From Pedobacter schmidteae (lineage in GTDB: Bacteria; Bacteroidota; Bacteroidia; Sphingobacteriales; Sphingobacteriaceae), in contig NZ_LS999839.1 of the NCBI RefSeq assembly GCF_900564155.1, positions 5,887,097 through 5,951,096 on the forward strand: a stretch of DNA of 64,000 nt, in the 5' to 3' direction. Each line of letters starts with the position of its first letter. The stretch's first letter is position 1. The notes under the pieces are model-generated. The model did not search any database. It saw only the letters and a program-made list of their open reading frames with translations, and was not told where the DNA came from. The position numbers and the translations under genes are program-made. Shown here one piece after another: positions 33,481 to 43,871 of the stretch.

Positions 33481-33602
33481 ATTTGTCTATACTGCAGTAT
33501 GGAGCACTAACTATGCTTCATCCTATGGGTGTTGTCTTTTTTTTCTTCTTAAGAATACTGTCATTTATATCATTCAGCGTAGCGAGTAGTCAGAACTACT
33601 CC

Positions 33603-35125
<1,523 letters not shown>

Positions 35126-35458
35126 TAAAATGAATTGTTCGAACCTGACCATTCTTAAATTAATTAATAATAGTCTGATTCTAATTATATATTGTCTAGT
35201 TAGATTCCAACTTTAAAATATAGTCCGGTATCATGTACTTTGATCTCGTACCTTATTACCTCGCTACGCTTATAAATGACATCTCTTTAATGAACTTCTC
35301 GAATCGCCTCGCGGGTCTTCTTTATATTTCTTCGCTTCCAATCCTCTGTTTTCTCCCGGTCTTATTCTTCCAGGATTCGGTTTCGAATCTTCAACTTTTC
35401 ATTCTTATTTATTACGTTACTAAACTCCGTTTGGTAACGCCCTTGTTGTTTGGGATTG
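35126..35458 (-). other. rRNA operon leader, copy 2
   Basis: Leader between P2 and 16S, matching copy 1 apart from scattered substitutions near 35393-35412 and the 16S-proximal bases. It has the same GTTACTAAAC / GTTTGGTAAC hairpin (35416-35438). Confidence 0.7.
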
Positions 35459-35488
35459 CAAAGGTAGAAATCTTTTTGCTATTGTCAA
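35459..35488 (-). promoter_or_regulatory. rRNA operon promoter P2, copy 2
   Basis: Same TTG / N19 / TACCTTTG arrangement as copy 1; -7 box at plus 35459-35466. Confidence 0.85.
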
Positions 35489-35642
35489 GAGTTATTTCAA
35501 ACTTTTTTTTCTTTTTATTTCCAGGGCTTTTTTTTTTAACCCGCCTAAAAGAACTGACCTTAACCAATCTCTATACTTTCATCTCCTCAAATCTTCCTTC
35601 TACTCATCCTTTTCACTGTTTCCCTTCCTCCGAAGCGGGTTG

Positions 35643-35673
35643 CAAAAGTAGGAAAATTATAGCTCCCCGCAAA
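35643..35673 (-). promoter_or_regulatory. rRNA operon promoter P1, copy 2
   Basis: Same TTTG / N19 / TACTTTTG arrangement as copy 1; -7 box at plus 35643-35650. Confidence 0.85.
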
Positions 35674-35836
35674 TATTATTCAACTCTTTTATAAATACAA
35701 TCCATAACTCCCTATAAAACAATTAGAAAAAATGATCGGCAATCAATCCAAAGAAGATTTTGAAACCGGTAAGGCTCCAGGCAAGCTGTTACCACCCCCT
35801 AAAATAAGCCTTTCTTAAAGCCTTTTCCTCACATGG

Positions 35837-35940
35837 TTCACACATTCTACACACATCCTTCACAAAAAGGTACCATTTTGTGGGTTTTGTGTGAAGGAGC
35901 TGTGAAGAATGGGTGAAGAAACCCAAACTTTGTGAAGGAT
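35837..35940. repeat. Long imperfect inverted repeat with GTGAAG motifs
   Basis: Left arm about 35837-35868 and right arm about 35885-35917 are imperfect reverse complements around a GGTACC centre. GTGAAG occurs four times on the right side (35891, 35902, 35913, 35932), and CTTCAC on the left. A further perfect 12-bp pair is ATCCTTCACAAA (35855-35866) / TTTGTGAAGGAT (35929-35940). It lies between the rRNA promoter region and the uxaC terminator. Function unknown: a hairpin or a protein-binding array. Confidence 0.6.
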
Positions 35941-35953
35941 TTGGTTTATATGC

Positions 35954-35986
35954 AAAAAGCCCCCGCAATATCTCTACTGCAAGGGC
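35954..35986 (-). terminator. uxaC operon terminator
   Basis: On the minus strand GCCCTTGCA / TGCGGGGGC (plus 35978-35986 and 35959-35967; two G-U pairs) followed by TTTTT. It lies about 25 bp past the uxaC stop. Confidence 0.8.
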
Positions 35987-36010
35987 CTATCTAAAACTAA
36001 AACTTTGATA

Positions 36011-37411
36011 CTAAAAATTGAAGTATGTTTTCGCGTTGTTATAACAAATGTCCTGTACCACCTGGCCAATCCATTCAATATCATCAGGCAGTTCGCCTTT
36101 TTCTACATCATCGCCAAACAGATTACATAATATACGTCTGAAATACTCATGGCGGGGGTAAGAAAGAAAACTCCTTGAATCGGTCAGCATTCCTACAAAA
36201 CGACTCAGCAGCCCCATATTAGACAGGGCATTGAGCTGTTTGATCATGCCGTCCTTCTGATCCAGAAACCACCAACCGGAACCCCATTGTACTTTACCGG
36301 CAACCGTTCCGTCGTTATAATTTCCAATCATCGTGGCCATTAACTCATTGTCAGCTGGGTTCAGATTATATAAGATGGTTTTCGCCAGGCGGTTTTGCGA
36401 GTCAAGGTTGTTTAAAAATTTAGACAGTTGCTTAGCCTGGCTAAAATCGCCAATGGAATCAAAACCTGTATCGGGGCCCAGCTGGCTCAGCAATCTGTTG
36501 TTGTTGTTTCTTAAAGCCCCCAGGTGATATTGTTGCACCCAACCTTTCTCATGATCCCAAAGCGCAAACTCAAAAAGCAAGGCCGATTTAAATTTCAAGA
36601 CCTCATCTAAAGTCAACACATGATTATTCCTAATCTTTCCAAAAATTGCTTTAACCTCTTCTAAGGTATAGTCTTCTGCATAAATCTGCTCCAGGCCATG
36701 ATCAGAAACCGAGCAGCCATTTGCTGCAAAATAATCATGACGGGCTTTCAAGGCTGATAAATAAGCATCCAAATCATTGATTGCAGTACCCGCCAAATCA
36801 GCAAGCTTGTTGATGTAAGTATTCAATCCGGCTATGTCATCTGCATTCATCGCCTTATCGGGCCTAAATGCGGGTAGCACTTTAATGTCAACCCCATCAT
36901 TTTTTATTTTCTGATGAAATTCGAGGCTATCCAATGGATCATCGGTAGTACATAAAGTTTCCACCTTCATTTTCCTGAGCAGATTTTGAACGGAATACTC
37001 AGGAGTTTGCAGCTTAGCCGTACACTCATGATATATACGTTCCGCGTTGTCAGCCGAAAGCACTTCATGAATATCAAAATAACGTTGCAGCTCCAGGTGT
37101 GTCCAATGATACAACGGATTTCTTAAAGTGTAAGGCACAGTTTCGGCCCATTTTTTAAATTTCTCCAAATCGGTTGCCCCGCCAGTGATGTAGTATTCAT
37201 CTATACCATTTGCCCGCATGGCACGCCATTTATAATGATCGCCATACAACCAAACCTGTGTAATATTTTCAAAATTGATGTCATTTGCAATCTGCTCAGG
37301 AATCAAATGATTGTGATAATCTATCACCGGCATTTGTTTGGCATAATCGTGAAACAGCGTTTCTGCCGTTTTGGTTTCTAACAAAAAGTTTTCGTCTAAA
37401 AATTTCTTCAT
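36011..37411 (-). CDS. uxaC: Uronate isomerase
   Basis: Amidohydrolase-fold isomerase that converts D-galacturonate to D-tagaturonate, and D-glucuronate to D-fructuronate. The 466-residue length is typical. The metal-binding region is seen as MPVIDYHNHLIP near residues 28-39, and WLYGDHYKWRAMRANGI near 55-71 is a strong family signature; the GDFSQAKQ and LTDSRSFLSYPRHEYFRR segments also fit. It is the last gene of the minus-strand set uxaB-uxaA-uxaC, 53 bp after uxaA, and a terminator follows. Confidence 0.96.
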   Translation of the reverse strand: MKKFLDENFLLETKTAETLFHDYAKQMPVIDYHNHLIPEQIANDINFENITQVWLYGDHYKWRAMRANGIDEYYITGGATDLEKFKKWAETVPYTLRNPLYHWTHLELQRYFDIHEVLSADNAERIYHECTAKLQTPEYSVQNLLRKMKVETLCTTDDPLDSLEFHQKIKNDGVDIKVLPAFRPDKAMNADDIAGLNTYINKLADLAGTAINDLDAYLSALKARHDYFAANGCSVSDHGLEQIYAEDYTLEEVKAIFGKIRNNHVLTLDEVLKFKSALLFEFALWDHEKGWVQQYHLGALRNNNNRLLSQLGPDTGFDSIGDFSQAKQLSKFLNNLDSQNRLAKTILYNLNPADNELMATMIGNYNDGTVAGKVQWGSGWWFLDQKDGMIKQLNALSNMGLLSRFVGMLTDSRSFLSYPRHEYFRRILCNLFGDDVEKGELPDDIEWIGQVVQDICYNNAKTYFNF

Positions 37412-37464
37412 TTAATGCTGTTGCTATATAGTATATATATGTTCCTTATTAAGGTAAAAGGTTT

Positions 37465-39117
37465 TTACAAAGAGACGCCTCTTTTCCAGGGGATAAAATC
37501 GTCCTGAACATGGCGCACTGCACTTACGGTAGTTGTGCCGCTTGCCACACCAATTACATAATCTAAAATCCTGCTTCCCGCCTCTTTAATGGTTTCATTG
37601 CCATCAATAATAGGCCCTGTATCCAGGTCGATGATGTCACTCATCTTATTAAACAATTTAGTATTGCTGGATATTTTAACAACCGGCGCAATGGGATTTC
37701 CAGTTGGCGTGCCTAACCCTGTGGTAAAAAGTACGACATTAGCTCCCGACCCTACTTCTGCGGTGGTCGACTCTACGTCGTTCCCCGGTGTGCACAACAG
37801 GTTTAAGCCTGGTTTAAACACTTTTTCGGGGTAATCCAATACGGCCACTACCGGCGAGGTTCCGCCTTTTTTTGCTGCTCCGGCAGATTTAATGGCATCT
37901 GTAATTAAGCCATCCTTGATATTTCCGGGTGATGGGTTCATATCAAAGCCTGATCCGGCTTCGGTAGCCCTTTTGCTATAGGTTTTCATCAGGTATTCAA
38001 ACCGTTCAGCATCTTCCTTGTCCACACAGCGATCACTCAGGTTTTGCTCTACACCACAAAGTTCAGGGAATTCGGCAAGGATTACTGATCCGCCCAATGC
38101 TACCAGCAAATCAGAAGCATAACCTATTGCCGGATTTGCCGATATGCCCGAAAAGCCATCAGAGCCACCGCATTCTAATCCGATGCAAAGCTTGCTTAAA
38201 GCTGCAGGCTTTCTTTCGTTGGCATTCGCCTGAATTAAACCTGCAAAAGTTTGCTTAATGGCCTGTCCAAGTAATTCCGATTCTTTACCAATGGTTTGCT
38301 GATCAAGTATGTAAAGCGGTTTATCGAAATGCCTGCTTCGTTTTTCAATTTCTTCTTTCAGGATGCTTACTTGTGCATTCTGGCAGCCCAAACTTAAAAC
38401 CGTTGCCCCGGCTACGTTTGGATGGGTAATGTAACCAGCCAGTAGTCCACAAAGCGTTTCTGAATCCTGTCGGGTTCCACCACAGCCACCTGTATGGGTT
38501 AAAAACTTAATGCCGTCCACATTTGGAAACATGCGGCTCTGCTTGGCTGCATTTTCCGAATAAGTAAGTTGAGCATTTAAAATCTCATTTACACCTGCAC
38601 CTTTTTCATAAAGCGCCATCAGTTCTTTAGCCTGCAACTGGTAGGTTTCATTCCTGCCATAACCCAGATTGTTCATCAGCGCTTCCTGCAGTACTTCCAG
38701 GTTTCTGTTCTCGCAAAAAACCATGGGTATCACCAACCAGTAATTGGCTGTACCCACCTGGCCGTCGGTGCGATGAAAACCGTTAAATGTCTTATCCTTC
38801 CACTCGCTAATATCGGGTTTTTCCCAGTTGATGTGTGCATCAGTTGCATTAAACTCTGTAGCCGCATGCCTGATGTTACTGGTGGTAATAATAGAACCAA
38901 CAGGGATATCTATTTGTGCTTTACCTACCAATACACCGTACATGATCAACTGATCGCCGGCCAACAAGTCCGTTGTTGTGAATTTATGTTTTGCCGGCAC
39001 ATTGTCTGTTAATAAATAAGACTGTCCCTCATAAACCACCTCTTCCCCTTTCACCAGGTCCGTAAGCGCAACCAGCACATTATCTTTAGGGTGAACCTTT
39101 AATATTCTTTGCTTCAT
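37465..39117 (-). CDS. uxaA: Altronate dehydratase
   Basis: Dehydrates D-altronate to 2-keto-3-deoxy-D-gluconate. The 550-residue product has the small N-terminal SAF-like domain (residues 1-90) and the large C-terminal domain of the UxaA/GarD family, with the Cys-containing motifs LTHTGGCGGTRQDSE and GLECGGSDGFSGISANPAIG, which in the family help bind the metal. The uxaB stop and uxaA start overlap by one base (TAATG), indicating coupling. The product would enter the KDG kinase/aldolase route, whose genes are not in this window. Confidence 0.96.
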   Translation of the reverse strand: MKQRILKVHPKDNVLVALTDLVKGEEVVYEGQSYLLTDNVPAKHKFTTTDLLAGDQLIMYGVLVGKAQIDIPVGSIITTSNIRHAATEFNATDAHINWEKPDISEWKDKTFNGFHRTDGQVGTANYWLVIPMVFCENRNLEVLQEALMNNLGYGRNETYQLQAKELMALYEKGAGVNEILNAQLTYSENAAKQSRMFPNVDGIKFLTHTGGCGGTRQDSETLCGLLAGYITHPNVAGATVLSLGCQNAQVSILKEEIEKRSRHFDKPLYILDQQTIGKESELLGQAIKQTFAGLIQANANERKPAALSKLCIGLECGGSDGFSGISANPAIGYASDLLVALGGSVILAEFPELCGVEQNLSDRCVDKEDAERFEYLMKTYSKRATEAGSGFDMNPSPGNIKDGLITDAIKSAGAAKKGGTSPVVAVLDYPEKVFKPGLNLLCTPGNDVESTTAEVGSGANVVLFTTGLGTPTGNPIAPVVKISSNTKLFNKMSDIIDLDTGPIIDGNETIKEAGSRILDYVIGVASGTTTVSAVRHVQDDFIPWKRGVSL

Positions 39118-40634
39118 TATTTTGATACTTGTAATGATTGATTGACGGTTGCCAAAGCATGTGCAACACCATTTTTCAATATATTGTTATAATTTTCTTT
39201 TACGGCATCGATAAAACCATCCAGAAGACTAAGATCAGCAGTCCACAACTCCTTATCTGTCAACACTAAATTTACATAATCTGTTTCAATTGCCTGTGCT
39301 TTTTCGTAAAAATAAGCAGCTTCATCGTCAGTAATCGGGTATTCACGATTTTCATAATTCCCAAAATACTGGTTCCCTTCTTTTCTGGTAGCTTTCATAA
39401 ACAGCACGAATGCAGCAAAGCCAAAGGCGATATGCGCAGGTACCTTAGCATTAATTTTGTAATAGTTTAACAGCACCGGCAGCACCCTGATTTTCATTTT
39501 CATGGTATACTGAAAGGTAATGTTGATCCATAAATGCTCAATATTAGGATTGGCAAAACGATCAATCACCGTGTTGGCAAAAGCTATCGCTTCCGTTTCA
39601 TTAACAGGATAAGGTATGGCACCTACAATTTCCTGCATCATCAACTCCTTTACATAATTGCGGGTAGCTTCATTGCTCATGGCTTTTGTTACCGTATCAA
39701 TACCCGACAGGTAAGCTATGCCAGAAGTAAGCGTATGCGATCCGTTTAGCAAACGCACTTTTAATTCTTTAAATATTTCGATATCGGGCCTTACAATTAC
39801 ACCAGTGTCAGCCGCTTCCAGTCCTAACAATTCAGAAACGCTTTCATCCCCCTCAATTGCCCATAAACGATAAGGCTCGGCCATGATGATCAGTTCATCT
39901 GTATATCCAAGTTCATTCTCCAGTTTTGCCAGCGCAGCTGCATCTGGTTTTCCCGGAACAATGCGATCTACCAGCGAATTGCAAAAGCGGATATGCTTAC
40001 TTAACCAGCTAACAAAAGCCGCATCAAGCTGATTAAATGCAGCCAGTTCAAGTACTATCGCTTCCAGTTTTTTTCCATTATCAGGAATCAGCTCTGTTGC
40101 GATAACGGCCAGATCGGCTCGTTCACCTGCACCAAGGGCTTTGTAACGGGCGTATAAAACTGCCAATAATTTTGCCGGAAAAGATACCGGAGGATGCTGA
40201 TCGATACTTTCTTTTACCAATTGTATACCAACTTCGGTGGTGTTGGAGACGATGATGTTCAAATCCGGGCTGCATGCAATGTTCAATATCGCATCCCAAT
40301 CCTTATCGGCGGTAAGCACCCGACTTATTGCCGATGAAATGATATTTTCTTCAACGGGTTTTCCGTCCTCTATTCCTCGTACACATATGGTATATAAGCT
40401 ATCCTGCTCATCAAATTCTTTAGTCCCCCCCTTGCTGGTTGATTTTACAACAGCTACCCTACCGTTAAACAAACCGTTACGATTCGCTTTATCAATAAAA
40501 TAGTCGGGCAGGCCGCGCAGCAGTACTCCGGTACCAAATTGCAGTACTTTTTCAGGAAGGTTAAATAATTCTTCTTTTGGAAGGGTCAAACCGGCAGATT
40601 TGATGCCGCTCACAGTATTTTTTGATAAGTTCAT
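39117..40634 (-). CDS. uxaB: Tagaturonate reductase (altronate oxidoreductase)
   Basis: NADH-dependent reduction of D-tagaturonate to D-altronate; member of the mannitol dehydrogenase family. The 505-residue product has the N-terminal nucleotide-binding segment KVLQFGTGVLLRGLPDYFID and the KVRLLNGSHTLTSGIAYLSG motif with the catalytic-region Asn and His. I chose the ATG at 40632-40634; a longer in-frame start at 40691 would run through the promoter. First gene of the uxaBAC operon, preceded by the operator described separately. Confidence 0.94.
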   Translation of the reverse strand: MNLSKNTVSGIKSAGLTLPKEELFNLPEKVLQFGTGVLLRGLPDYFIDKANRNGLFNGRVAVVKSTSKGGTKEFDEQDSLYTICVRGIEDGKPVEENIISSAISRVLTADKDWDAILNIACSPDLNIIVSNTTEVGIQLVKESIDQHPPVSFPAKLLAVLYARYKALGAGERADLAVIATELIPDNGKKLEAIVLELAAFNQLDAAFVSWLSKHIRFCNSLVDRIVPGKPDAAALAKLENELGYTDELIIMAEPYRLWAIEGDESVSELLGLEAADTGVIVRPDIEIFKELKVRLLNGSHTLTSGIAYLSGIDTVTKAMSNEATRNYVKELMMQEIVGAIPYPVNETEAIAFANTVIDRFANPNIEHLWINITFQYTMKMKIRVLPVLLNYYKINAKVPAHIAFGFAAFVLFMKATRKEGNQYFGNYENREYPITDDEAAYFYEKAQAIETDYVNLVLTDKELWTADLSLLDGFIDAVKENYNNILKNGVAHALATVNQSLQVSK

Positions 40635-40658
40635 ATTTAATTTAATATGGTCGTAAAA

Positions 40659-40737
40659 CAAGTCTACGTAAATATTACAAGTTAAAAACACTGTATTAAC
40701 GTAAATATTTACGCAAACGTTATCGGTAACGTTTGCG
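40659..40737 (-). promoter_or_regulatory. uxaBAC promoter and double LacI-type operator
   Basis: On the minus strand a TAGACTTG box (plus 40659-40666) stands where the -7 element is expected, about 25 bp before the uxaB ATG. Farther upstream an 11-bp perfect inverted repeat, CGCAAACGTTA (40712-40722) / TAACGTTTGCG (40727-40737) with spacer TCGG, contains the LacI/GalR-type core GNAANCGNTNNC on both strands (40713-40724 and 40725-40736). A CGTAAATATTTACG palindrome (40700-40713) adjoins it. The operator core begins 47 bp from the inner edge of the -7-like box. Confidence 0.7.
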
Positions 40738-40876
40738 CTTACATTGCATACAGGTCAAGGTTTTAAGGGATATTGAAAGAGGCCCTCTTTGTTTAAAATA
40801 CCTGAAACGGCCTATTATGATTTTACCCATGCCGGATATTTCTTTTGGAGCAAACTTGTCGACCATGTGCCGTACC
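40738..40876. other. Spacer between uxaB control region and GH28 gene end
   Basis: 140 bp with no gene, RNA or clear terminator that I can support. Confidence 0.5.
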
Positions 40877-42571
40877 CTATTTATTATTTATTTGCAATAC
40901 CCCTGCAACTGATCCATGACCAAATTCCGCAGTTTTTTTTGCCTTTTTTGCATCTGTTTCAGCTAATTTTATATCCGAGTTTTTATCTCCATAAATGCGG
41001 AATAACAAATTGGCATCATTATACCTTATATTCTTCAACCCTATAGACTTTCCATTTTGAATATAGATCAAAGGTCGGGTGTTTCTGATGTCCAGATGTG
41101 CATTGTTGATTTGTATATTTTTTGCTTCCTGAACATCAATTCCATCTTTGGCTTTAATGGTCAAATTGTTGAGATAAATATCGCTTATACTCATTTCGGG
41201 AAGTCCACGTACAAAGAGTGCCTTTTCTGCACCATCACATACTACATTATTAATGTAAAACTTCCTGAAAACAGGTGTTGCTTCTGTAACCGGCAACAAT
41301 TCCACCTTTGGTGCATCTCTCTTTTCACCTGTTAATGGTACAGGATCAACCGCAGCATAATACATATCAAACAAAATGGCTTCGCCGGCAATATCTTTCA
41401 TGTTGATGTTTCTGGCATAAATATTTTCGACTACACCGCCACGTCCTCTTGTTGTTTTAAACCGTAATCCAATATCTGTTCCAATAAAAGTACAATCAGA
41501 AATAAAGATATTTCGGGCTCCTCCCGACATTTCGCTGCCAATTACGAAACCGCCATGCGCATGATATACAGTGCTGTTTTTAATGACCACATTTTCTGTA
41601 GGCATACCGCGTTTCCGTCCGGCAGCATCGCGCCCCGATTTGATACAGATGCCGTCATCTCCCACATCAAAAGTGCTCCCTTCTACCCATACGTTTTTGC
41701 AGGATTCCAGATCCAACCCGTCACCATTTTGTGCATACCAAGGGTTTTTAGCATATACATTTCTAATGGTCAAATCTTCTGTCATTAAAGGGTGCAGGTT
41801 CCATGCCGCCGAATTCTGGAAAGTTACCCCTTCCAGCAACACTTTTTTGCAACTGGTAAGCACCAATAAATTAGGACGGAGAAAATCTTTTATTTCAGCG
41901 TAAAAAGCTGCGTCTTTGTCTTTGGTAATCACTCCTGCATCTTTCATTTTTGATCCTTTTAAAGACTTTTCTGAAGGATACCAGTTTTTTTGGTTCTCGC
42001 TAAGTACGCCACCTGATCCTACCAATTTGTTCCATTGACTTTCGGTAAGCTTATCTTTTTTCACCATCCTCCATGCATCTCCACCTCCATCGATAATACC
42101 GTAACCAGTAATGGCAATATTTTGCTGCCCCACGGCCCATATAGGCGATTGATTACGCATTTGCGGTATACCTTCCCAGTTACCTTCAACCAATGGATAT
42201 TGATTAAAATCTTTGGTAAACTGTAATAGTGCATTCTTTTTCAAGTGCAGGTTTACATTGCTTTTTAATTCAACAGGTCCCGTAAGCCACAAACCTTCGG
42301 GAATAACAACAACCCCTCCACCACGTTTACTGCAGTCGGCTATGGCCTGATTGATGCTTTTGGTGTTTAAAGTTATTCCGTCATTTTTTGCACCGTATTT
42401 AACTATGCTGATGGTATCGTTCCGAAAAGAAGTAGTAGCAACTACAGGAAGATTATCAAACGAATATCTGTTTTGTGGAACGCCCGGTGTTTGTGCAATG
42501 ACATTAAACGACAGAAAAAAAACTGTCATACTACTTATAAAAGGCGCTATTCTTTTTATATTTAAACACAT
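40877..42571 (-). CDS. GH28 polygalacturonase, secreted
   Basis: A 564-residue family 28 glycoside hydrolase with an N-terminal signal peptide (ending near NVIA). It has the right-handed beta-helix pattern and the GH28 motifs: NGDGLDLESC (first Asp), FDVGDDGICIKSG (Asp-Asp pair), YHAHGGFVIGSE (His-Gly) and the basic RFKTTRGRGG, corresponding to the usual RIK. It would hydrolyse alpha-1,4-galacturonan; exo or endo action cannot be settled, but the size and the EGNWEG insert suggest an exo-type or periplasmic enzyme acting on short oligomers. Its product feeds the uxaCBA pathway next door. Promoter and operator lie at 42601-42665. Confidence 0.93.
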   Translation of the reverse strand: MCLNIKRIAPFISSMTVFFLSFNVIAQTPGVPQNRYSFDNLPVVATTSFRNDTISIVKYGAKNDGITLNTKSINQAIADCSKRGGGVVVIPEGLWLTGPVELKSNVNLHLKKNALLQFTKDFNQYPLVEGNWEGIPQMRNQSPIWAVGQQNIAITGYGIIDGGGDAWRMVKKDKLTESQWNKLVGSGGVLSENQKNWYPSEKSLKGSKMKDAGVITKDKDAAFYAEIKDFLRPNLLVLTSCKKVLLEGVTFQNSAAWNLHPLMTEDLTIRNVYAKNPWYAQNGDGLDLESCKNVWVEGSTFDVGDDGICIKSGRDAAGRKRGMPTENVVIKNSTVYHAHGGFVIGSEMSGGARNIFISDCTFIGTDIGLRFKTTRGRGGVVENIYARNINMKDIAGEAILFDMYYAAVDPVPLTGEKRDAPKVELLPVTEATPVFRKFYINNVVCDGAEKALFVRGLPEMSISDIYLNNLTIKAKDGIDVQEAKNIQINNAHLDIRNTRPLIYIQNGKSIGLKNIRYNDANLLFRIYGDKNSDIKLAETDAKKAKKTAEFGHGSVAGVLQINNK

Positions 42572-42600
42572 AATTTATATTTGATTATTACTCCGTTAAA

Positions 42601-42665
42601 CAAGTCTACACAGTTTTAAACAGGATTAAAACAAAATGAGGGAAAATAAGTGCGCAATCGTTCCC
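42601..42665 (-). promoter_or_regulatory. GH28 promoter and LacI-type operator
   Basis: On the minus strand TAGACTTG (plus 42601-42608) lies in a 16-bp block (42594-42609) that matches the uxaB promoter (40652-40667) at 15 of 16 positions. The operator core GCAATCGTTCCC (plus 42654-42665) fits GNAANCGNTNNC and starts 46 bp from the box. The site is also about 120 bp upstream of the divergent LacI gene and may control it too. Confidence 0.65.
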
Positions 42666-42781
42666 AAAAGACAAAATAGGGATACGCTGAAGAGACCTGA
42701 TTTAATAGCTCAACTAGCAAAAGCGAGATGCAGATAGAAAAGTTTATAGTTTAACCTTATATTGGCTATTATTTTGTTTTT

Positions 42782-43792
42782 ATGTTTGAGCCACCTACCT
42801 TAAAAGATATAGCCAATGCTTTGGGACTTTCCACATCCACTGTTTCCAGGGCACTAAGGGATACTTATGAGATTAGCGCAAAGACTAAAAAGCTGGTTTT
42901 TGATTATGCTGAAAAGATCAACTATCAGCCCAACCCGAATGCGTTAAGTTTAAAAGAACGCAGGAGTAAATCTATTGGTGTGGTGGTCAGCGAAGTTGCC
43001 AATCATTATTTCTCGCAGGCTATTAACGGTATAGAGTCTATTGCATACGATAGAGGTTACCATGTCATCATTACCCAAACTCACGAATCGTACGACCGCG
43101 AAAAAATCAACATTCAGCATCTGGCTTCCCGCTCAGTTGATGGGCTACTGGTTTCCCTATCGGCCGAAACTGCTGATACTGCGCACCTAAAATATCTTCA
43201 CGAAAGGGGTATGCCAATGGTGTTTTTTGACCGCGTGCCTAACGATATTGAAACCCATAAAGTTAGGGCGAATAATGAAGGAGGGGCTTTTGATGCTACA
43301 ACTCACCTCATTCAATCGGGATATAAAAAAATTGCCCATCTCACCAGTTCCGGGCATCTTTCTATCAGCGTGGAACGCTTGCGTGGATATACCGCCGCAT
43401 TACATCAAAACCATCTGAAAATCAACCCGGATTATATTAAATATTGCCCCCATGGCGGAATGTTTCCGGAAGAAACCGAGCAAGCCGTTTTAGAATTGAT
43501 CAACCTCAAAGATAAACCAGATGCGATATTTGTTGCGGGTGACCGTTTGTCTATTGGCTGTTTAGAAGTGCTGACCAAACTAAATATTAAAGTACCTGAG
43601 CAAATAGCACTTGCCGGATTCAGCAACTCTGATGTCCTGAACCTTTTTGATTATCCGATCAGCTCCATAAGGCAACCAGCTTTTGAAATGGGCGAAACTG
43701 CAACCGAAATGCTACTTCAGCTTATCGAAAGTAAATATCCTGTAACCGAGTTTGAAGATAAAGTGATCCCAACCGAATTGTTTATCCGTTAA
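42782..43792 (+). CDS. LacI-family transcriptional regulator (pectin/galacturonate)
   Basis: A 336-residue LacI/GalR protein. Helix-turn-helix at residues 5-25 (TLKDIANALGLSTSTVSRAL), hinge helix near 50-60 (PNPNALSLKERRS), then a periplasmic-binding-protein-like effector domain (KSIGVVVSEVANHYFSQAIN onward) and the AIFVAGDRLSIGCLEVL segment. It is divergent from the GH28 gene and flanked by pectin genes, and the three nearby promoters carry a LacI/GalR-type site, so I infer that it controls them. The effector (galacturonate, tagaturonate or KDG) is unknown. Confidence 0.93.
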   Translation: MFEPPTLKDIANALGLSTSTVSRALRDTYEISAKTKKLVFDYAEKINYQPNPNALSLKERRSKSIGVVVSEVANHYFSQAINGIESIAYDRGYHVIITQTHESYDREKINIQHLASRSVDGLLVSLSAETADTAHLKYLHERGMPMVFFDRVPNDIETHKVRANNEGGAFDATTHLIQSGYKKIAHLTSSGHLSISVERLRGYTAALHQNHLKINPDYIKYCPHGGMFPEETEQAVLELINLKDKPDAIFVAGDRLSIGCLEVLTKLNIKVPEQIALAGFSNSDVLNLFDYPISSIRQPAFEMGETATEMLLQLIESKYPVTEFEDKVIPTELFIR

Positions 43793-43871
43793 CTGTTGTC
43801 TACATAAAATATTATCTCCGTTCCAATTCATATCTACATTTTTGGCCCGAATGTTTCGATCACAACAATAC

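Noticed and set aside
35837..35940. Repeated GTGAAG block considered as a CRISPR array or replication origin
   Set aside because: Repeats are only 6 bp, irregularly spaced, without unique spacers or cas genes; no dnaA box pattern or replication gene nearby.
40789..41046. 85-residue plus-strand open frame before and into the GH28 gene
   Set aside because: More than half overlaps the GH28 coding region on the other strand; no start signal or recognisable motif.
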